Source of the DNA: Hujiaoplasma nucleasis
Lineage (GTDB): Bacteria > Bacillota_I > Bacilli_A > Izemoplasmatales > Hujiaoplasmataceae
NCBI RefSeq assembly: GCF_013745115.1
Contig: NZ_CP051151.1
Coordinates: 620,001 to 684,000 of the forward strand
Direction: 5' to 3'
Length of the DNA stretch: 64,000 nt
The notes under the pieces are model-generated. The model saw only the letters and a program-made list of their open reading frames with translations. It was not told where the DNA came from and searched no databases. Both the position numbers and the translations under genes were made by a program. Positions 16,402 to 25,767 of this stretch are shown here, piece by piece; the stretch's first letter is position 1, and every line of letters starts with the position of its first letter.

Positions 16402-17967
16402 TTATCTAGCGACCTCTTTGACTTTAAACATTGATTTGATTTCATCTTTCCAAGGTAATAAATGGTTCATCTTTTCTAACTGTTCGATCGTTAATTGACT
16501 TTGATATAGATCTAATTTATATAGTTCATCCATTAAATATGCTAGATACTTATAAGTATCTAAGCCATTCGTTTTAGCTGTTGTAATTATACTCATTAAT
16601 ATCGTTGAAGCCCTAGCCCCTTTTTCAGTGTTAGAGAATAAGAAGTTCTTTCTATTTATAACGAAGGGTTTAACACCTCTTTCAGCTAAATTATTATCTA
16701 TTGGAATATGACCGCTTTTCAAATAAGTCTTTAGTTCACGTTCTAGTTTTAAAGAGTAAGCGACTGCTTTACCTGTCACAGAGTTGGGTGAATAATGTGT
16801 CTGTTTAAGATGGTTAAAATACCCATCTAATAATTTATGATAGCTTTTTTGGTTTCTTCTATGATGTATGTCTTTTGGAGATAATTTATTATCCCTGAAT
16901 CCTCTCTCAGCTTTAAAGATTTTATCCGCTAAATCGATAATTTCTAAAAGCTTAGGATCTTTGTTTGCTTTATAAATATCGACAAACTTTCTCTTGGCAT
17001 GAACGAAACACTTTTGAAGTGTGACATTGGGTATGTGATTATACCCAGCATAATCATCAACGACTAAATAACCCTTATAGTCTTTTAGGAAGTCTCTTGG
17101 CCAAGCACCTGACCTAGAATACCGGTATTCATAAATATATATAGGCGCATCATATATAGAAGATGCATACATCCAAACATATGATTTATCGCGCTTGGCT
17201 TTATGACCGACATTGATCACTTTCAAGGTTGTCTCATCTGCGTGAATCACTGATGTTTTATTATGAATAAGTAAATGCTTTAAATACACATAAAAAGGCT
17301 TAATTAAAGCTGCCGCTTTCATTAAGTAATTTGATAAGTTTACTCTTGATATTGGAAACCCTGCATTTAAAAAAGCATTTTCTTGTCTGTAAAGCGGTGT
17401 GCCCATAAAAAACTTTTCATTGGCTATATATGATACAAGTGAAGGCGTGGCGATCGAATGACTAAAAGGAAAGTCTCTTATTTGCGTATTGACTTTACTA
17501 CATGTATCACACTTTCTTGTTTTAAAGATATGTTTAATGATTCTTATATCCATTTTGACTTCAGCTTTATAAGTGATGTCTTCGCTAATAAGTTTTGTTT
17601 CATGATCACACTTATGATCTTCATGAATAACTGTTTCACTGACCATTGATTCGAAATCAATACCTTCATGATTTTTAGCTTTTGCTTTTCTAGGTTTTTT
17701 AGTCTCTAAAGCTCTTGTTTCTTCATTAAGCGAAGTCGATGCATTAGCTTCTATTTCATTAAAGTTAAAGAGGTTTATCTCCTCTTTATCAATGGATTCG
17801 CTTTTAGGTTTAAAGGTTCTTGCGTTTTTCATTGCGATGACGAGTTTAAGTTGTTGGTTTTCATTCTCTAACTTTTCATATTCAGAACTTAATTCCTTAA
17901 TTTCTTTTTGTAAAGATGTTACTAAACTTAATAGTTCATCATATGATTTTTCTTTGAATTTATCCAT
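16402..17967 (-). CDS. tnpC: IS66 transposase TnpC
   Basis: 521 residues, full length. An N-terminal coiled coil (about 1-45), a Zn-binding segment with CDTC and CDH, and the DDE catalytic domain (IHADETTLK; YLVVDDYAGY; NNLAERGVKPFVINRKNFLF) are all present, with the short C-terminal IS66 domain at the end. It catalyses cut-and-paste movement of the element. The gene appears intact even though tnpA is not. Confidence 0.92.
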   Translation of the reverse strand: MDKFKEKSYDELLSLVTSLQKEIKELSSEYEKLENENQQLKLVIAMKNARTFKPKSESIDKEEINLFNFNEIEANASTSLNEETRALETKKPRKAKAKNHEGIDFESMVSETVIHEDHKCDHETKLISEDITYKAEVKMDIRIIKHIFKTRKCDTCSKVNTQIRDFPFSHSIATPSLVSYIANEKFFMGTPLYRQENAFLNAGFPISRVNLSNYLMKAAALIKPFYVYLKHLLIHNKTSVIHADETTLKVINVGHKAKRDKSYVWMYASSIYDAPIYIYEYRYSRSGAWPRDFLKDYKGYLVVDDYAGYNHIPNVTLQKCFVHAKRKFVDIYKANKDPKLLEIIDLADKIFKAERGFRDNKLSPKDIHHRRNQKSYHKLLDGYFNHLKQTHYSPNSVTGKAVAYSLKLERELKTYLKSGHIPIDNNLAERGVKPFVINRKNFLFSNTEKGARASTILMSIITTAKTNGLDTYKYLAYLMDELYKLDLYQSQLTIEQLEKMNHLLPWKDEIKSMFKVKEVAR

Positions 17968-18058
17968 TTAATAACACCTCAATTCATACATATATTATAC
18001 CATTTTAAGGAGAAAAGTATATAGTAAATATGCAAAAAAGAGCCTTATTCAGCCCTTT

Positions 18059-18406
18059 TCAATAATCATAATATCTTGTTTTATGTGCTCTTTTTTGGAT
18101 AGGGGATAAACCGTCTAACAACCATTTTAATTGTCTTTCTTCAACCAAGATTACTTTATCATCTTTTGGCCATATAAACTTTTCACCATGGGTTCTCTTA
18201 TAGTAAACCCATACACCAGTTTGATCAACTTCTAATATCTTTATTTTGGTTCTATCCCTAGAACAAAATATAAAGATACGATTAATTCTTAGATCTAGTT
18301 TTTGATAATTCACAGAAATAATAGATGTTAAACCATCAATTTGCTTTCTCATATCTGTATAACCAGTGACTAAGTAGATATGCTCAACCTTTGTTAAATC
18401 AATCAT
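18059..18406 (-). CDS. tnpB: IS66 accessory protein TnpB
   Basis: 115 residues. Matches the IS66 Orf2 family: YLVTGYTDMRKQIDGLTSII and IFIFCSRDRTKIKILEVDQTG. Needed for IS66 transposition, with unknown biochemical role. The start overlaps the tnpA stop. Confidence 0.9.
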   Translation of the reverse strand: MIDLTKVEHIYLVTGYTDMRKQIDGLTSIISVNYQKLDLRINRIFIFCSRDRTKIKILEVDQTGVWVYYKRTHGEKFIWPKDDKVILVEERQLKWLLDGLSPIQKRAHKTRYYDY

Positions 18407-18652
18407 CGATTAATACCTTGACAACTTTTATCAATACCTCATCATTACATTTGATATGAATACCTTTAAGATAAAAATCATTTACTGATGATTTTTTAAT
18501 CATCGTTGTCACATCTAACAGTTTATTCTTAAGCTTCCTTCTTTTAATCTGATATATATAGGACTTACTTATATCATAGCTTGATTTATTTCCTTAACAG
18601 ATTGACCATCTTTTAAGGCTTGGTAAACGATTTCTAGTTTGCTTAAACTCAT
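18403..18652 (-). pseudogene. tnpA: IS66 tnpA, frameshifted
   Basis: Starts MSLSKLEIVYQALKDG and stops after 27 residues at 18569. The neighbouring frame continues (SKSYIYQIKRRKLKNKLL...) to a stop at 18403-18405, which overlaps tnpB. The length of 250 bases is not a multiple of three. The HTH-like pattern fits IS66 OrfA. A single indel near 18570-18590 broke it, so the element is probably no longer autonomous. Confidence 0.7.
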
Positions 18653-18789
18653 AAAAAAAACACCCCTTATCATTTAATATTTACTATATCAAATATTATA
18701 GGTGTTTTTATCTATATTGGAAGCACGTATTATTTTAAACGCTCACAATAAAAATCAAAAATATCAATAGAATCTAAACATTAAGCCAT

Positions 18790-18825
18790 AGAAAAAGCAC
18801 TGAAAATACATTTCAGTGCTTAATA
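18790..18825 (-). terminator. Terminator-like hairpin between IS66 and ISL3
   Basis: AAGCACTGAAA pairs with TTTCAGTGCTT (18795-18821). On the minus strand it is followed by TTTTTC. Confidence 0.6.
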
Positions 18826-18848
18826 TTTTAGGTTCTATAATTTTCTTA

Positions 18849-20287
18849 GGGGTGTTTAAAAAAGATGTTTATAAAATAAAAGTGCATGAATAGGTACAAT
18901 CCTTTATAATGTAGTTACCAACAAACACCGAAAGGAGACCTATTCATGCATAAACATTATATCAATAAATTATTAGATTTAAAAGATGAAGATATTATTA
19001 TTAAAGGTATTTCTATAGAAAGAGGGACTAAGTACATTAAATTAGAACTTCCTATTAGAGAATATGTCTGTCCTCATTGTGGGTGTTTAACTAAGCGAGT
19101 TCATGATTATAGGGTAAGAAAGATCAAACATCAATATGAACTTGGGTATAAAGTCATACTTCTTTACAAGAGACGTAGATACTTATGTAAAGACTGTCAC
19201 AAAAGATTTCCTGAAGATAATCAGTTTGTCAGAAAATATCATAAGATAAGTAATTATACTAAACAATTAATCATTAAAGAATATGGATTTAAACAATCAA
19301 TTAGTGATGTTGGTAGACATTTAAATATATCCTTTCATACAGTGATGAGACACATTAAAACTCATGTTAGACCTAGAAGACAAACCTTACCTGAAGTCTT
19401 AAGTATAGATGAGTTTAAGAACTTATCACATGGTTATGGTAAATATGCCTTCTTAATGACTGATCCAGTCAATAAAAAGTTGATTGATGTTTCCCCTAAT
19501 AGAAGAAAACATAATTTAGAGTATTATTTGTCCCATATAGATAAAGAAGAGCGAGATAGGGTTCAATACATCATATCAGACTTATGGGACCCTTATAGAC
19601 AATTGGTTCATAAATACTTCCCTAAAGCTAAATTAATCGCTGATAAATATCATTTCATTAGACAGATGTATTGGGCTGTTCAAGATGTGAGATTAAGAGT
19701 GATGAAGAAATATAAGAAAGGTTCTTATGAATATCATTGTCTGAAGAAATATTGGAAACATATACTGGCTTATACTTACAATCTTTCAACCAAGCATTTT
19801 AAAGATTATAAGCTTGGTTATCACATTACAGCTAGAGAGATTATTGATAAAGTAAGACACTTTGATCAAGACATGAAAAAAGCCATCGATTTAAAAGATT
19901 CATTCTATGAAATGATGCATTCAACATCTAACCAAGAAGCTAGAGATGTAATAAATCAATTTATTGATAACTTATATCAAACTAAATTACCTGAATTTAA
20001 AATAGTGGCTAGAACTTATAAAAACTGGAAAGAAGAGATTATTAACTCATTTATTACCTATGATAAGAAACAATTAACTAATGGGTTTATTGAGGGTTTA
20101 AACAACAAAATAAAAGTGATTAAACGTATAGCCTTTGGTTATAGAAACTTTGATCACTTTAGATTAAGAATATTTGCATTAACTCATAATGATTGTCCTA
20201 TTACTTCACTTTAAAACATAAAGAAAAAAGACAATATTTCAACCGAAATATCATCTTTAATTTCTTTCCTTAAACATCAAAGACCCC
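18849..20287 (+). mobile_element. ISL3-family insertion sequence
   Basis: One transposase gene flanked by imperfect inverted ends starting GGGGTGTTT (18849) and, on the other strand, GGGGTCTTTG (ending at 20287). No exact 8-base target duplication was seen. The ends are a best estimate. Confidence 0.65.
18946..20214 (+). CDS. ISL3-family transposase
   Basis: 422 residues, full length, AAAGGAGA ribosome binding site. An N-terminal zinc finger (CPHCGCLTKRVHDY ... CKDCHKRF), a helix-turn-helix (ISDVGRHLNISFHTVMRHI), and a DDE domain with LSIDEFKN, ISDLWDPYRQ and the C-terminal FIEGLNNKIKVIKRIAFGYRN are all visible. Appears intact. Confidence 0.93.
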   Translation: MHKHYINKLLDLKDEDIIIKGISIERGTKYIKLELPIREYVCPHCGCLTKRVHDYRVRKIKHQYELGYKVILLYKRRRYLCKDCHKRFPEDNQFVRKYHKISNYTKQLIIKEYGFKQSISDVGRHLNISFHTVMRHIKTHVRPRRQTLPEVLSIDEFKNLSHGYGKYAFLMTDPVNKKLIDVSPNRRKHNLEYYLSHIDKEERDRVQYIISDLWDPYRQLVHKYFPKAKLIADKYHFIRQMYWAVQDVRLRVMKKYKKGSYEYHCLKKYWKHILAYTYNLSTKHFKDYKLGYHITAREIIDKVRHFDQDMKKAIDLKDSFYEMMHSTSNQEARDVINQFIDNLYQTKLPEFKIVARTYKNWKEEIINSFITYDKKQLTNGFIEGLNNKIKVIKRIAFGYRNFDHFRLRIFALTHNDCPITSL

Positions 20288-20318
20288 TATCCTTGACATT
20301 TAACCTGTTTTTATTCAT

Positions 20319-21122
20319 CTACTCAACTTTATTAACAAGTATACCGCCAATAATATACATGTCATCATATAGGGTATAATTTATCATAAACGCATTATTA
20401 TCTATAAACATCTCACTAACATAATCAGAGAATATAATTAAGGCGTTATCTGTAATTAAATAGTCACTAGCTTCTAAATTATTACCATCTATTTGATTTA
20501 TTTCTCCATCAAATAATTCAAATTGAAATAAAAGATCGACAGTACCATCTGTATAAACAGATGTTGAACTTATAATATATGGTACTTCCTTGCTATTAAT
20601 TGTGATGGATACACGTGTTATTTGTTGGTTAAAGACTAAGTCAAACTCTACCAAAGACGATGATTGCCCTAAAACATATGAAGATTTAATGGCATAACCA
20701 TTATTCTCATAAAGAACATCATCCACTGGGATTTCATCACCATTCATATCATAGACTAATACATCAGGTGTAATATCTAAATGAAGTATACGGATATCTT
20801 GCGTTGAGTAAATACTATATTGGTAATAACTATCGCGCAACGCAACAAGATTTTCTTCAGTTGTTAGATCATCAGTTGTTGTTAGTTCTGATGTCGTTAC
20901 TTCTTCAGTTGTCGTCGGCATTTCTGTCGTATCTTGACTACTTGTCATACCTTCTGTTGATGTTGGTAAATCAGAAGTCTCTTCAGCAGTTGTTTGTATT
21001 TCTGAAGTTTCTATTTGACTCGTAACTTCTTCCGTTGTTAAATCGGTTGTAACAGTATCATTACATCCAACTAAAACAAATAATAAAGTTATAATCAATG
21101 TTCTATATAGATATTTTCTCAT
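20319..21122 (-). CDS. Secreted lipoprotein with Thr/Ser/Glu-rich linker
   Basis: 267 residues from the ATG at 21122; a TTG 21 bases earlier lacks a site. The signal peptide ends in a lipobox (LLFVLVGC), so the mature protein is attached to the membrane outside. Residues about 20-90 are a low-complexity linker made of TTEE/TTSE-type repeats. The globular remainder (about 95-267) is beta-rich and unrecognised. It lies downstream of the nuclease segment on the same strand and may be co-transcribed. The substrate or partner is unknown. Confidence 0.65.
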   Translation of the reverse strand: MRKYLYRTLIITLLFVLVGCNDTVTTDLTTEEVTSQIETSEIQTTAEETSDLPTSTEGMTSSQDTTEMPTTTEEVTTSELTTTDDLTTEENLVALRDSYYQYSIYSTQDIRILHLDITPDVLVYDMNGDEIPVDDVLYENNGYAIKSSYVLGQSSSLVEFDLVFNQQITRVSITINSKEVPYIISSTSVYTDGTVDLLFQFELFDGEINQIDGNNLEASDYLITDNALIIFSDYVSEMFIDNNAFMINYTLYDDMYIIGGILVNKVE

Positions 21123-21187
21123 TAAAATCACTCTTTCTTTCAATAATCATAAATAACTGGCAAGAAAACTTGCCAGTTATACTTGTA

Positions 21188-22102
21188 TTAATTATTATAA
21201 TACGAATGGTCCCCAAAAATCAACTCTACAAATTCTTCATAGTCAATAAATGGATTTCTATTACCTTGATATGAATAAATCACATCATTACGATTTCTCT
21301 CAAAATCATCCACAGGATCTAGTTCATGCCATGATAACAATACTTCTAGTAAAGCCATTTCATAGGTTGAAGGTGCTACATCAACAAGATCAAGATTATC
21401 ATACATAATAACCATGTAGAATAATATTCTCGCGATATCACCCTTTACTTCATCCGGTGGTTCATAAGTTGATGCTGTTGTAAGATTATCAAAGTATTTA
21501 TTACTTCTTGAACTGTTGGTGCCTGGATCAGCAGGTTTTAAGTTGTGTAAATCTGCTGACATCACACTATCATAGCCTAACAAGGATTGAGGCCACACGT
21601 GTTCTCTATTCCAGGTGCAACTTCCAGAAGGACAATACCATTCACCGTCTACAGATTGTTGTGTATATACTAAAATCACATTATTAGGATTGTTAGGATC
21701 CTGATCTGTTTCATCTAATATATAACGAGCATCATCATAAGTAACATAAGTATAATCGCTAATAATTGTGTGTAGGGCTTGTTCTAGAGCTGTACCTTGT
21801 AGCCCTTCAGCATCATCATAGTAAGTGATTAAATCTTGTGTTAAAAAGTTATTATCTGTAACAGAATAAGTTTGAGTAAGTGTTGCTGTGTTGCCTGATG
21901 AATCAGTTGCACTATAGGTGATATCATAATCACCTATAGTGTTTGTATCAATTGTTCCAGAAGTAGTGCAATCAACAGGACCATCTACATCATCCAATGC
22001 AGTACATCCATAATCTCCTACACTATCCCCTATAGAATATGAATAAACATTATTATTCAAAGTAATCTCTGGAGCTGTTGTATCTTCTACAGGGGTTATG
22101 AC
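21188..22102 (-). CDS. EndA-type nuclease domain with Ig-like module, probably joined to the upstream protein by a -1 frame change
   Basis: The frame has no ATG or ribosome binding site at its 5' end and no signal peptide, so it is best read as the C-terminal part of the secreted protein encoded at 22096-25608. From 22102 it begins VITPVEDTTAPEIT, then an Ig-like module (GTIDTNTIGDYDITYSATDS). An endonuclease I domain follows with the catalytic NREHVWPQS and HNLKPADP motifs. EndA-type enzymes degrade DNA or RNA without sequence preference, usually outside the cell. The junction sequence A-AAC-CCG (22102-22108) fits a -1 slippery heptamer one codon before the stop. Confidence 0.75.
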   Translation of the reverse strand, partial: VITPVEDTTAPEITLNNNVYSYSIGDSVGDYGCTALDDVDGPVDCTTSGTIDTNTIGDYDITYSATDSSGNTATLTQTYSVTDNNFLTQDLITYYDDAEGLQGTALEQALHTIISDYTYVTYDDARYILDETDQDPNNPNNVILVYTQQSVDGEWYCPSGSCTWNREHVWPQSLLGYDSVMSADLHNLKPADPGTNSSRSNKYFDNLTTASTYEPPDEVKGDIARILFYMVIMYDNLDLVDVAPSTYEMALLEVLLSWHELDPVDDFERNRNDVIYSYQGNRNPFIDYEEFVELIFGDHSYYNN

Positions 22103-25100
22103 GGGTTTGAGTAAGTAATAGTTATTGTATAAATATTTATCGCTCCATCATTTGACTCAATAAGAAAATATCCATAATTTAACCCTGAAAAATCATATGT
22201 TAGTGTTTTACCACCATCTGTTAAAGATGGGTTAATTAGCTGTGTAGTACCTTGTGAAGTTGTTGAACCATATAAACTAAATATATCAACATCCTTTTGA
22301 GAAATAACAATTTGAGTAATTACTCCAAGAGAATCTTTGTTATAAAAATCACCTGAACCGTTTCTACCTTGCATAGTGGCACTGTCAAAAGTACCAAAAT
22401 TAATATAACCAAAAGTAAATCCAGATACTATGAAAGTTTTCTCACTGCTGCTATAACTTGAAGTTAATGCTGCATCTTTATCAATAACGAGCGATGAACT
22501 GGCAACTTGCCATTGAGCATATAAAGTTATCCCTTCAACATCCATTGTAAATGAAGCTCCATCTTCATATGCTGTACCACTACCATTAGCCAAAGTATTC
22601 CATCCTGTGAAAACAAGATCACCATTCGTAAAAGTATTTGTTGTTAATGTGGCTGAACTGTCAAAAGTTATAGACTGATTTGACATTGATCCGGTTCCTG
22701 TTCCGCCATCTCTATTGGCATCAAATACAACATCATAATCATTAGCTATCCAAGTTGCAGTAATAGTGACTTTGTTGTCTGGCATATTTGCTGGTACTGA
22801 TGAATCCCAACCATCAAACGTATAACCTGTCCTTGTTGGATCTGCTGGTGCTGTTACACCACTTAAATCGCTATTATAATCGTAATTTGCAGTTTGCAAA
22901 ACAGTTCCTTGTCCATCAACAAACTCAACTGCATAATTACTTACTATCCACTTAGCATAGATAGTCGTATCAACTTTTATCGGAGAAGTAAAATTGTACT
23001 CTGTACTAAATCCGGCATCAGAATACCAGCCATCAAAAGTTGAGCCTGTTTTTGTTGGATCTACTGGCTGAATCGCTTGATTTCCATCAATAATGACTTG
23101 AGATTCTACTCCACTACCACCATTGACATCAAAATCGACTGTAAATGTTGTTTCATCACTAATATGACTGTCATCTAGGATTACAGCTTTTGCATTATCA
23201 CCGAATGTATCATATATGAAAATGTAGATTATTTTACTTGGATTAAACTCGCTATTAGTTTCAAAAATTACACCTAATGTGCTTGATAAGTTTGCGTTTG
23301 TTGAGTCAAATCGTAAAGCAATATAATAACCATCATAGTTTGGATTAACTAAACCATCTAGATTATGCGCAATTCTAGTATATGTGCCTGTAGTATACAT
23401 ATATGGTTGCTCGATTTTTATTAACTCACCCATATAATCAGACAAATTAAAGTTCTCAAAATCTATATCAACAGCATTAGTAGTACTATAATTTATTGAG
23501 TTTCCAGTACTAATAACTTCAAAATATGATAAAAGTGTTATCATTGCTACTTCTTCTGACTCATCGTAAGTTCCCGTAATAAGAACTTGATCTCCAACCG
23601 AGACACTATTAACATCATCATCTACTGCAATCATCGTTGTCGAAGAAGTATCTTGTATAATGTACCCTACATCTGTCAAACTCGCTACTATACCTGTTAG
23701 ACTCACTTCTATAAATGAATCTGCATATACATCTGAAACAGAGTTTGTCACTGAGGTTAATTCTATACTATCTGATATATTATGATTATTGGTATATAGT
23801 GCATATATAGTTGCGTCACCGATTGAATTTGCGGTAACTAATCCATCTGCGTCTACTGATAATACATCAGGGTTAGAACTATACCATTCAATACCTTCTG
23901 GGCCATCAAATCCATTAGAGTATTGCACATTAAGTTGAAGAGTATCCTCGAAGTTTATCTCAGTTATATGATTAGGATCTATCGATATTGAAGCTGGTTC
24001 ATCAGAACTCTGATGAATTGTATTAACTGTTACACCAGTATTACTAACCCACTTAATATCATCAATAATCACTTGCTTAGAAGTAATGTTTCTTATCTCA
24101 ATAGTAAAATCTCCGCTTATTTCTAAATCATCAACAACGAATATATGCTCATTATAATCATCAAATGGTGTTGAAGTGCCTTTGCTTTCTCCATTAATAA
24201 ACAGTTCTACTTGGCGATCCCCACCACCTGTGAATCCTTTATAAAGTTTGACTTCAAAGTATGATATGCCTCCTGAAATCATGCTAGATATAATGTTAGA
24301 ATTATCACTAGATCGTCGAAGCATCAATGCATTTCCGTCTATACCACTATTATTATCGTCTCCATTTTCATCTCTAGATTGTACATAAGACCATGTAATA
24401 CCATTATTTCCAATAAAAGAGTTATCTAAATAAGATCCAGTAGCATTTGAGTTGGTAAAATCTTCAGTATAGGTTTCATCTTGACTTACATCATATTGAT
24501 AATAAGAATACGTAATGGTTTCAGTTGTACCATCAGTCGTAATCATATAAGCTCTATAAGCTGATTGTTCTGAGTCTGGGAATGTCATCATAAATTCATT
24601 GGTTACTGGATAGTATTTATTTGATCTAACTTTTTCTACACCTGGTGTATTAAAGGTGATACCACCTTCTAAATCAGCTGCTAAAATACCATACTCGATT
24701 AAATCATGTCCATTCGGTACATGGAATTGACCAACCAAAGAATTATATCCGACTCTAATACCATAAGGTGCTGATATGGTTATAAATGCATCATCTGGAT
24801 TAAAGTTATCTGTTTCATTATTTACAGCTTCGACTGTTGTATCTTCAATCATTGTAAATGAATACGTTGGTTGTAAACTTGCGATGATACCATCTTTTAA
24901 CCAATATTGGAAAGTTTCAGTATTCGATGCTTCCACAGTCGCAACACCATTGTACTCATAAACACCATCAACTGGTTCCCCTGCTGCTAAAGCACCATTA
25001 ATAACAGTTAATGTTGATGTTGGTTGGTTTGAATCAACATCATATTTAATATAGACAACTGTATCTTCTGTAAAGGTATCAACAGCAAAATCAATTAAGT

Positions 25101-25608
25101 CAGTGCCATTAGCTGTCCACCCTTGGGCTTCTAAGCCTGGTTTAGGATGTGCTAAATGATCTGGCGTAGCGCCTACACCAAAGTCAACCAAGTCAGTTGC
25201 TTGATCTGTATAGTAAGAACCAATATAATCTTGATTGGCATCCATAAAGATAACAACGGTTTCCCCAGTCGTTTTAAAGAATGCATCAACATCTGTATCT
25301 TGAGTAACCCTGATACCTGTATCTGTGAACTTAGTTGGATTTAATTCTACTTTGCCATTCATTTGAAAACCAACAAATGTTAGCCCACTTGGTGTAAGTG
25401 ATCCCACATCAAATTGAACAACATCGCCATAGTTAGCATTTAAGCTAGTATCTAAGGCATCAGATGGTTGCTGTCCTGGAACATTTAAAGACCAGTTAAA
25501 TTGAAACTGCTCATTGGTTGGTCCTTGGCTATCTGCTTGAACATGTGCATAGGATAGTCCTATAAACATACCTAAGACTAAAAATAGTGATAAAAATAGT
25601 TTTTTCAT
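22096..25608 (-). CDS. Large secreted multidomain protein (Ig, OB-like and InlB-type repeats)
   Basis: 1170 residues. The Sec signal peptide is KKLFLSLFLVLGMFIGLSYA. In the N-terminal third are beta-rich modules and a jelly-roll-like segment (about 385-525). A Big_2-like Ig domain lies at about 540-615, an OB-like pair at about 620-800, then three InlB B / Flg_new repeats (FDGWYSD; YTFDGWDSS; FTGWNTLA) at about 825-1040. A final beta module ends in TITYSNPS. Its start overlaps the stop of the 47-residue precursor gene (TAATG) and uses GGGAGG inside that gene as ribosome binding site, so the two are co-translated. The coding sense continues into the EndA-type domain in the -1 frame. Likely role: extracellular nucleic acid binding and degradation. 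Confidence 0.7.
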   Translation of the reverse strand: MKKLFLSLFLVLGMFIGLSYAHVQADSQGPTNEQFQFNWSLNVPGQQPSDALDTSLNANYGDVVQFDVGSLTPSGLTFVGFQMNGKVELNPTKFTDTGIRVTQDTDVDAFFKTTGETVVIFMDANQDYIGSYYTDQATDLVDFGVGATPDHLAHPKPGLEAQGWTANGTDLIDFAVDTFTEDTVVYIKYDVDSNQPTSTLTVINGALAAGEPVDGVYEYNGVATVEASNTETFQYWLKDGIIASLQPTYSFTMIEDTTVEAVNNETDNFNPDDAFITISAPYGIRVGYNSLVGQFHVPNGHDLIEYGILAADLEGGITFNTPGVEKVRSNKYYPVTNEFMMTFPDSEQSAYRAYMITTDGTTETITYSYYQYDVSQDETYTEDFTNSNATGSYLDNSFIGNNGITWSYVQSRDENGDDNNSGIDGNALMLRRSSDNSNIISSMISGGISYFEVKLYKGFTGGGDRQVELFINGESKGTSTPFDDYNEHIFVVDDLEISGDFTIEIRNITSKQVIIDDIKWVSNTGVTVNTIHQSSDEPASISIDPNHITEINFEDTLQLNVQYSNGFDGPEGIEWYSSNPDVLSVDADGLVTANSIGDATIYALYTNNHNISDSIELTSVTNSVSDVYADSFIEVSLTGIVASLTDVGYIIQDTSSTTMIAVDDDVNSVSVGDQVLITGTYDESEEVAMITLLSYFEVISTGNSINYSTTNAVDIDFENFNLSDYMGELIKIEQPYMYTTGTYTRIAHNLDGLVNPNYDGYYIALRFDSTNANLSSTLGVIFETNSEFNPSKIIYIFIYDTFGDNAKAVILDDSHISDETTFTVDFDVNGGSGVESQVIIDGNQAIQPVDPTKTGSTFDGWYSDAGFSTEYNFTSPIKVDTTIYAKWIVSNYAVEFVDGQGTVLQTANYDYNSDLSGVTAPADPTRTGYTFDGWDSSVPANMPDNKVTITATWIANDYDVVFDANRDGGTGTGSMSNQSITFDSSATLTTNTFTNGDLVFTGWNTLANGSGTAYEDGASFTMDVEGITLYAQWQVASSSLVIDKDAALTSSYSSSEKTFIVSGFTFGYINFGTFDSATMQGRNGSGDFYNKDSLGVITQIVISQKDVDIFSLYGSTTSQGTTQLINPSLTDGGKTLTYDFSGLNYGYFLIESNDGAINIYTITITYSNPS

Positions 25609-25751
25609 TAGAAACCTCCCATGCCCATATCTTCGTTTCCACAGGTCATACCAGACCCGGAATTACTAGACGCTGCAATTGAATCTTCTAATTCAAATTC
25701 AATCACATCCATAGTTGGTGTCTCATAGATCTCTTTCTTTTCCGTGTTCAT
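25608..25751 (-). CDS. Candidate RiPP precursor peptide (47 residues)
   Basis: Strong ribosome binding site (AGGAGG) 6-7 bases before the ATG. The N-terminal half is acidic and leader-like (ETPTMDVIEFELEDSI), followed by AASSNSGSG and a core-like end with a single Cys and a run rich in Gly and Met (MTCGNEDMGMGGF). It is preceded, on the same strand, by radical SAM/SPASM, kinase-like, PqqD-like, signal peptidase and nucleotidyltransferase genes, the typical company of a modified peptide. The stop overlaps the start of the secreted protein gene. The modification and final product are unknown. Confidence 0.7.
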   Translation of the reverse strand: MNTEKKEIYETPTMDVIEFELEDSIAASSNSGSGMTCGNEDMGMGGF

Positions 25752-25767
25752 AAAAAAATCCTCCTGT

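Larger units (their letters stand above)
16349..18753. mobile_element. IS66-family insertion sequence
   Basis: Perfect 22-bp terminal inverted repeats at 16359-16380 and 18725-18746, beginning GTGAGCGTTT. CAATAAAA occurs at 16349-16356 and 18746-18753, an 8-base target duplication as expected for IS66 (it overlaps the last repeat base on one side). Gene order on the minus strand is tnpA (frameshifted), tnpB, tnpC. Confidence 0.88.

Noticed and set aside
18849-20287. Exact 8-base target duplication for the ISL3 element
   Set aside because: The flanks (TTTTCTTA and TATCCTTG) do not match, so the duplication was lost or the ends are misplaced.
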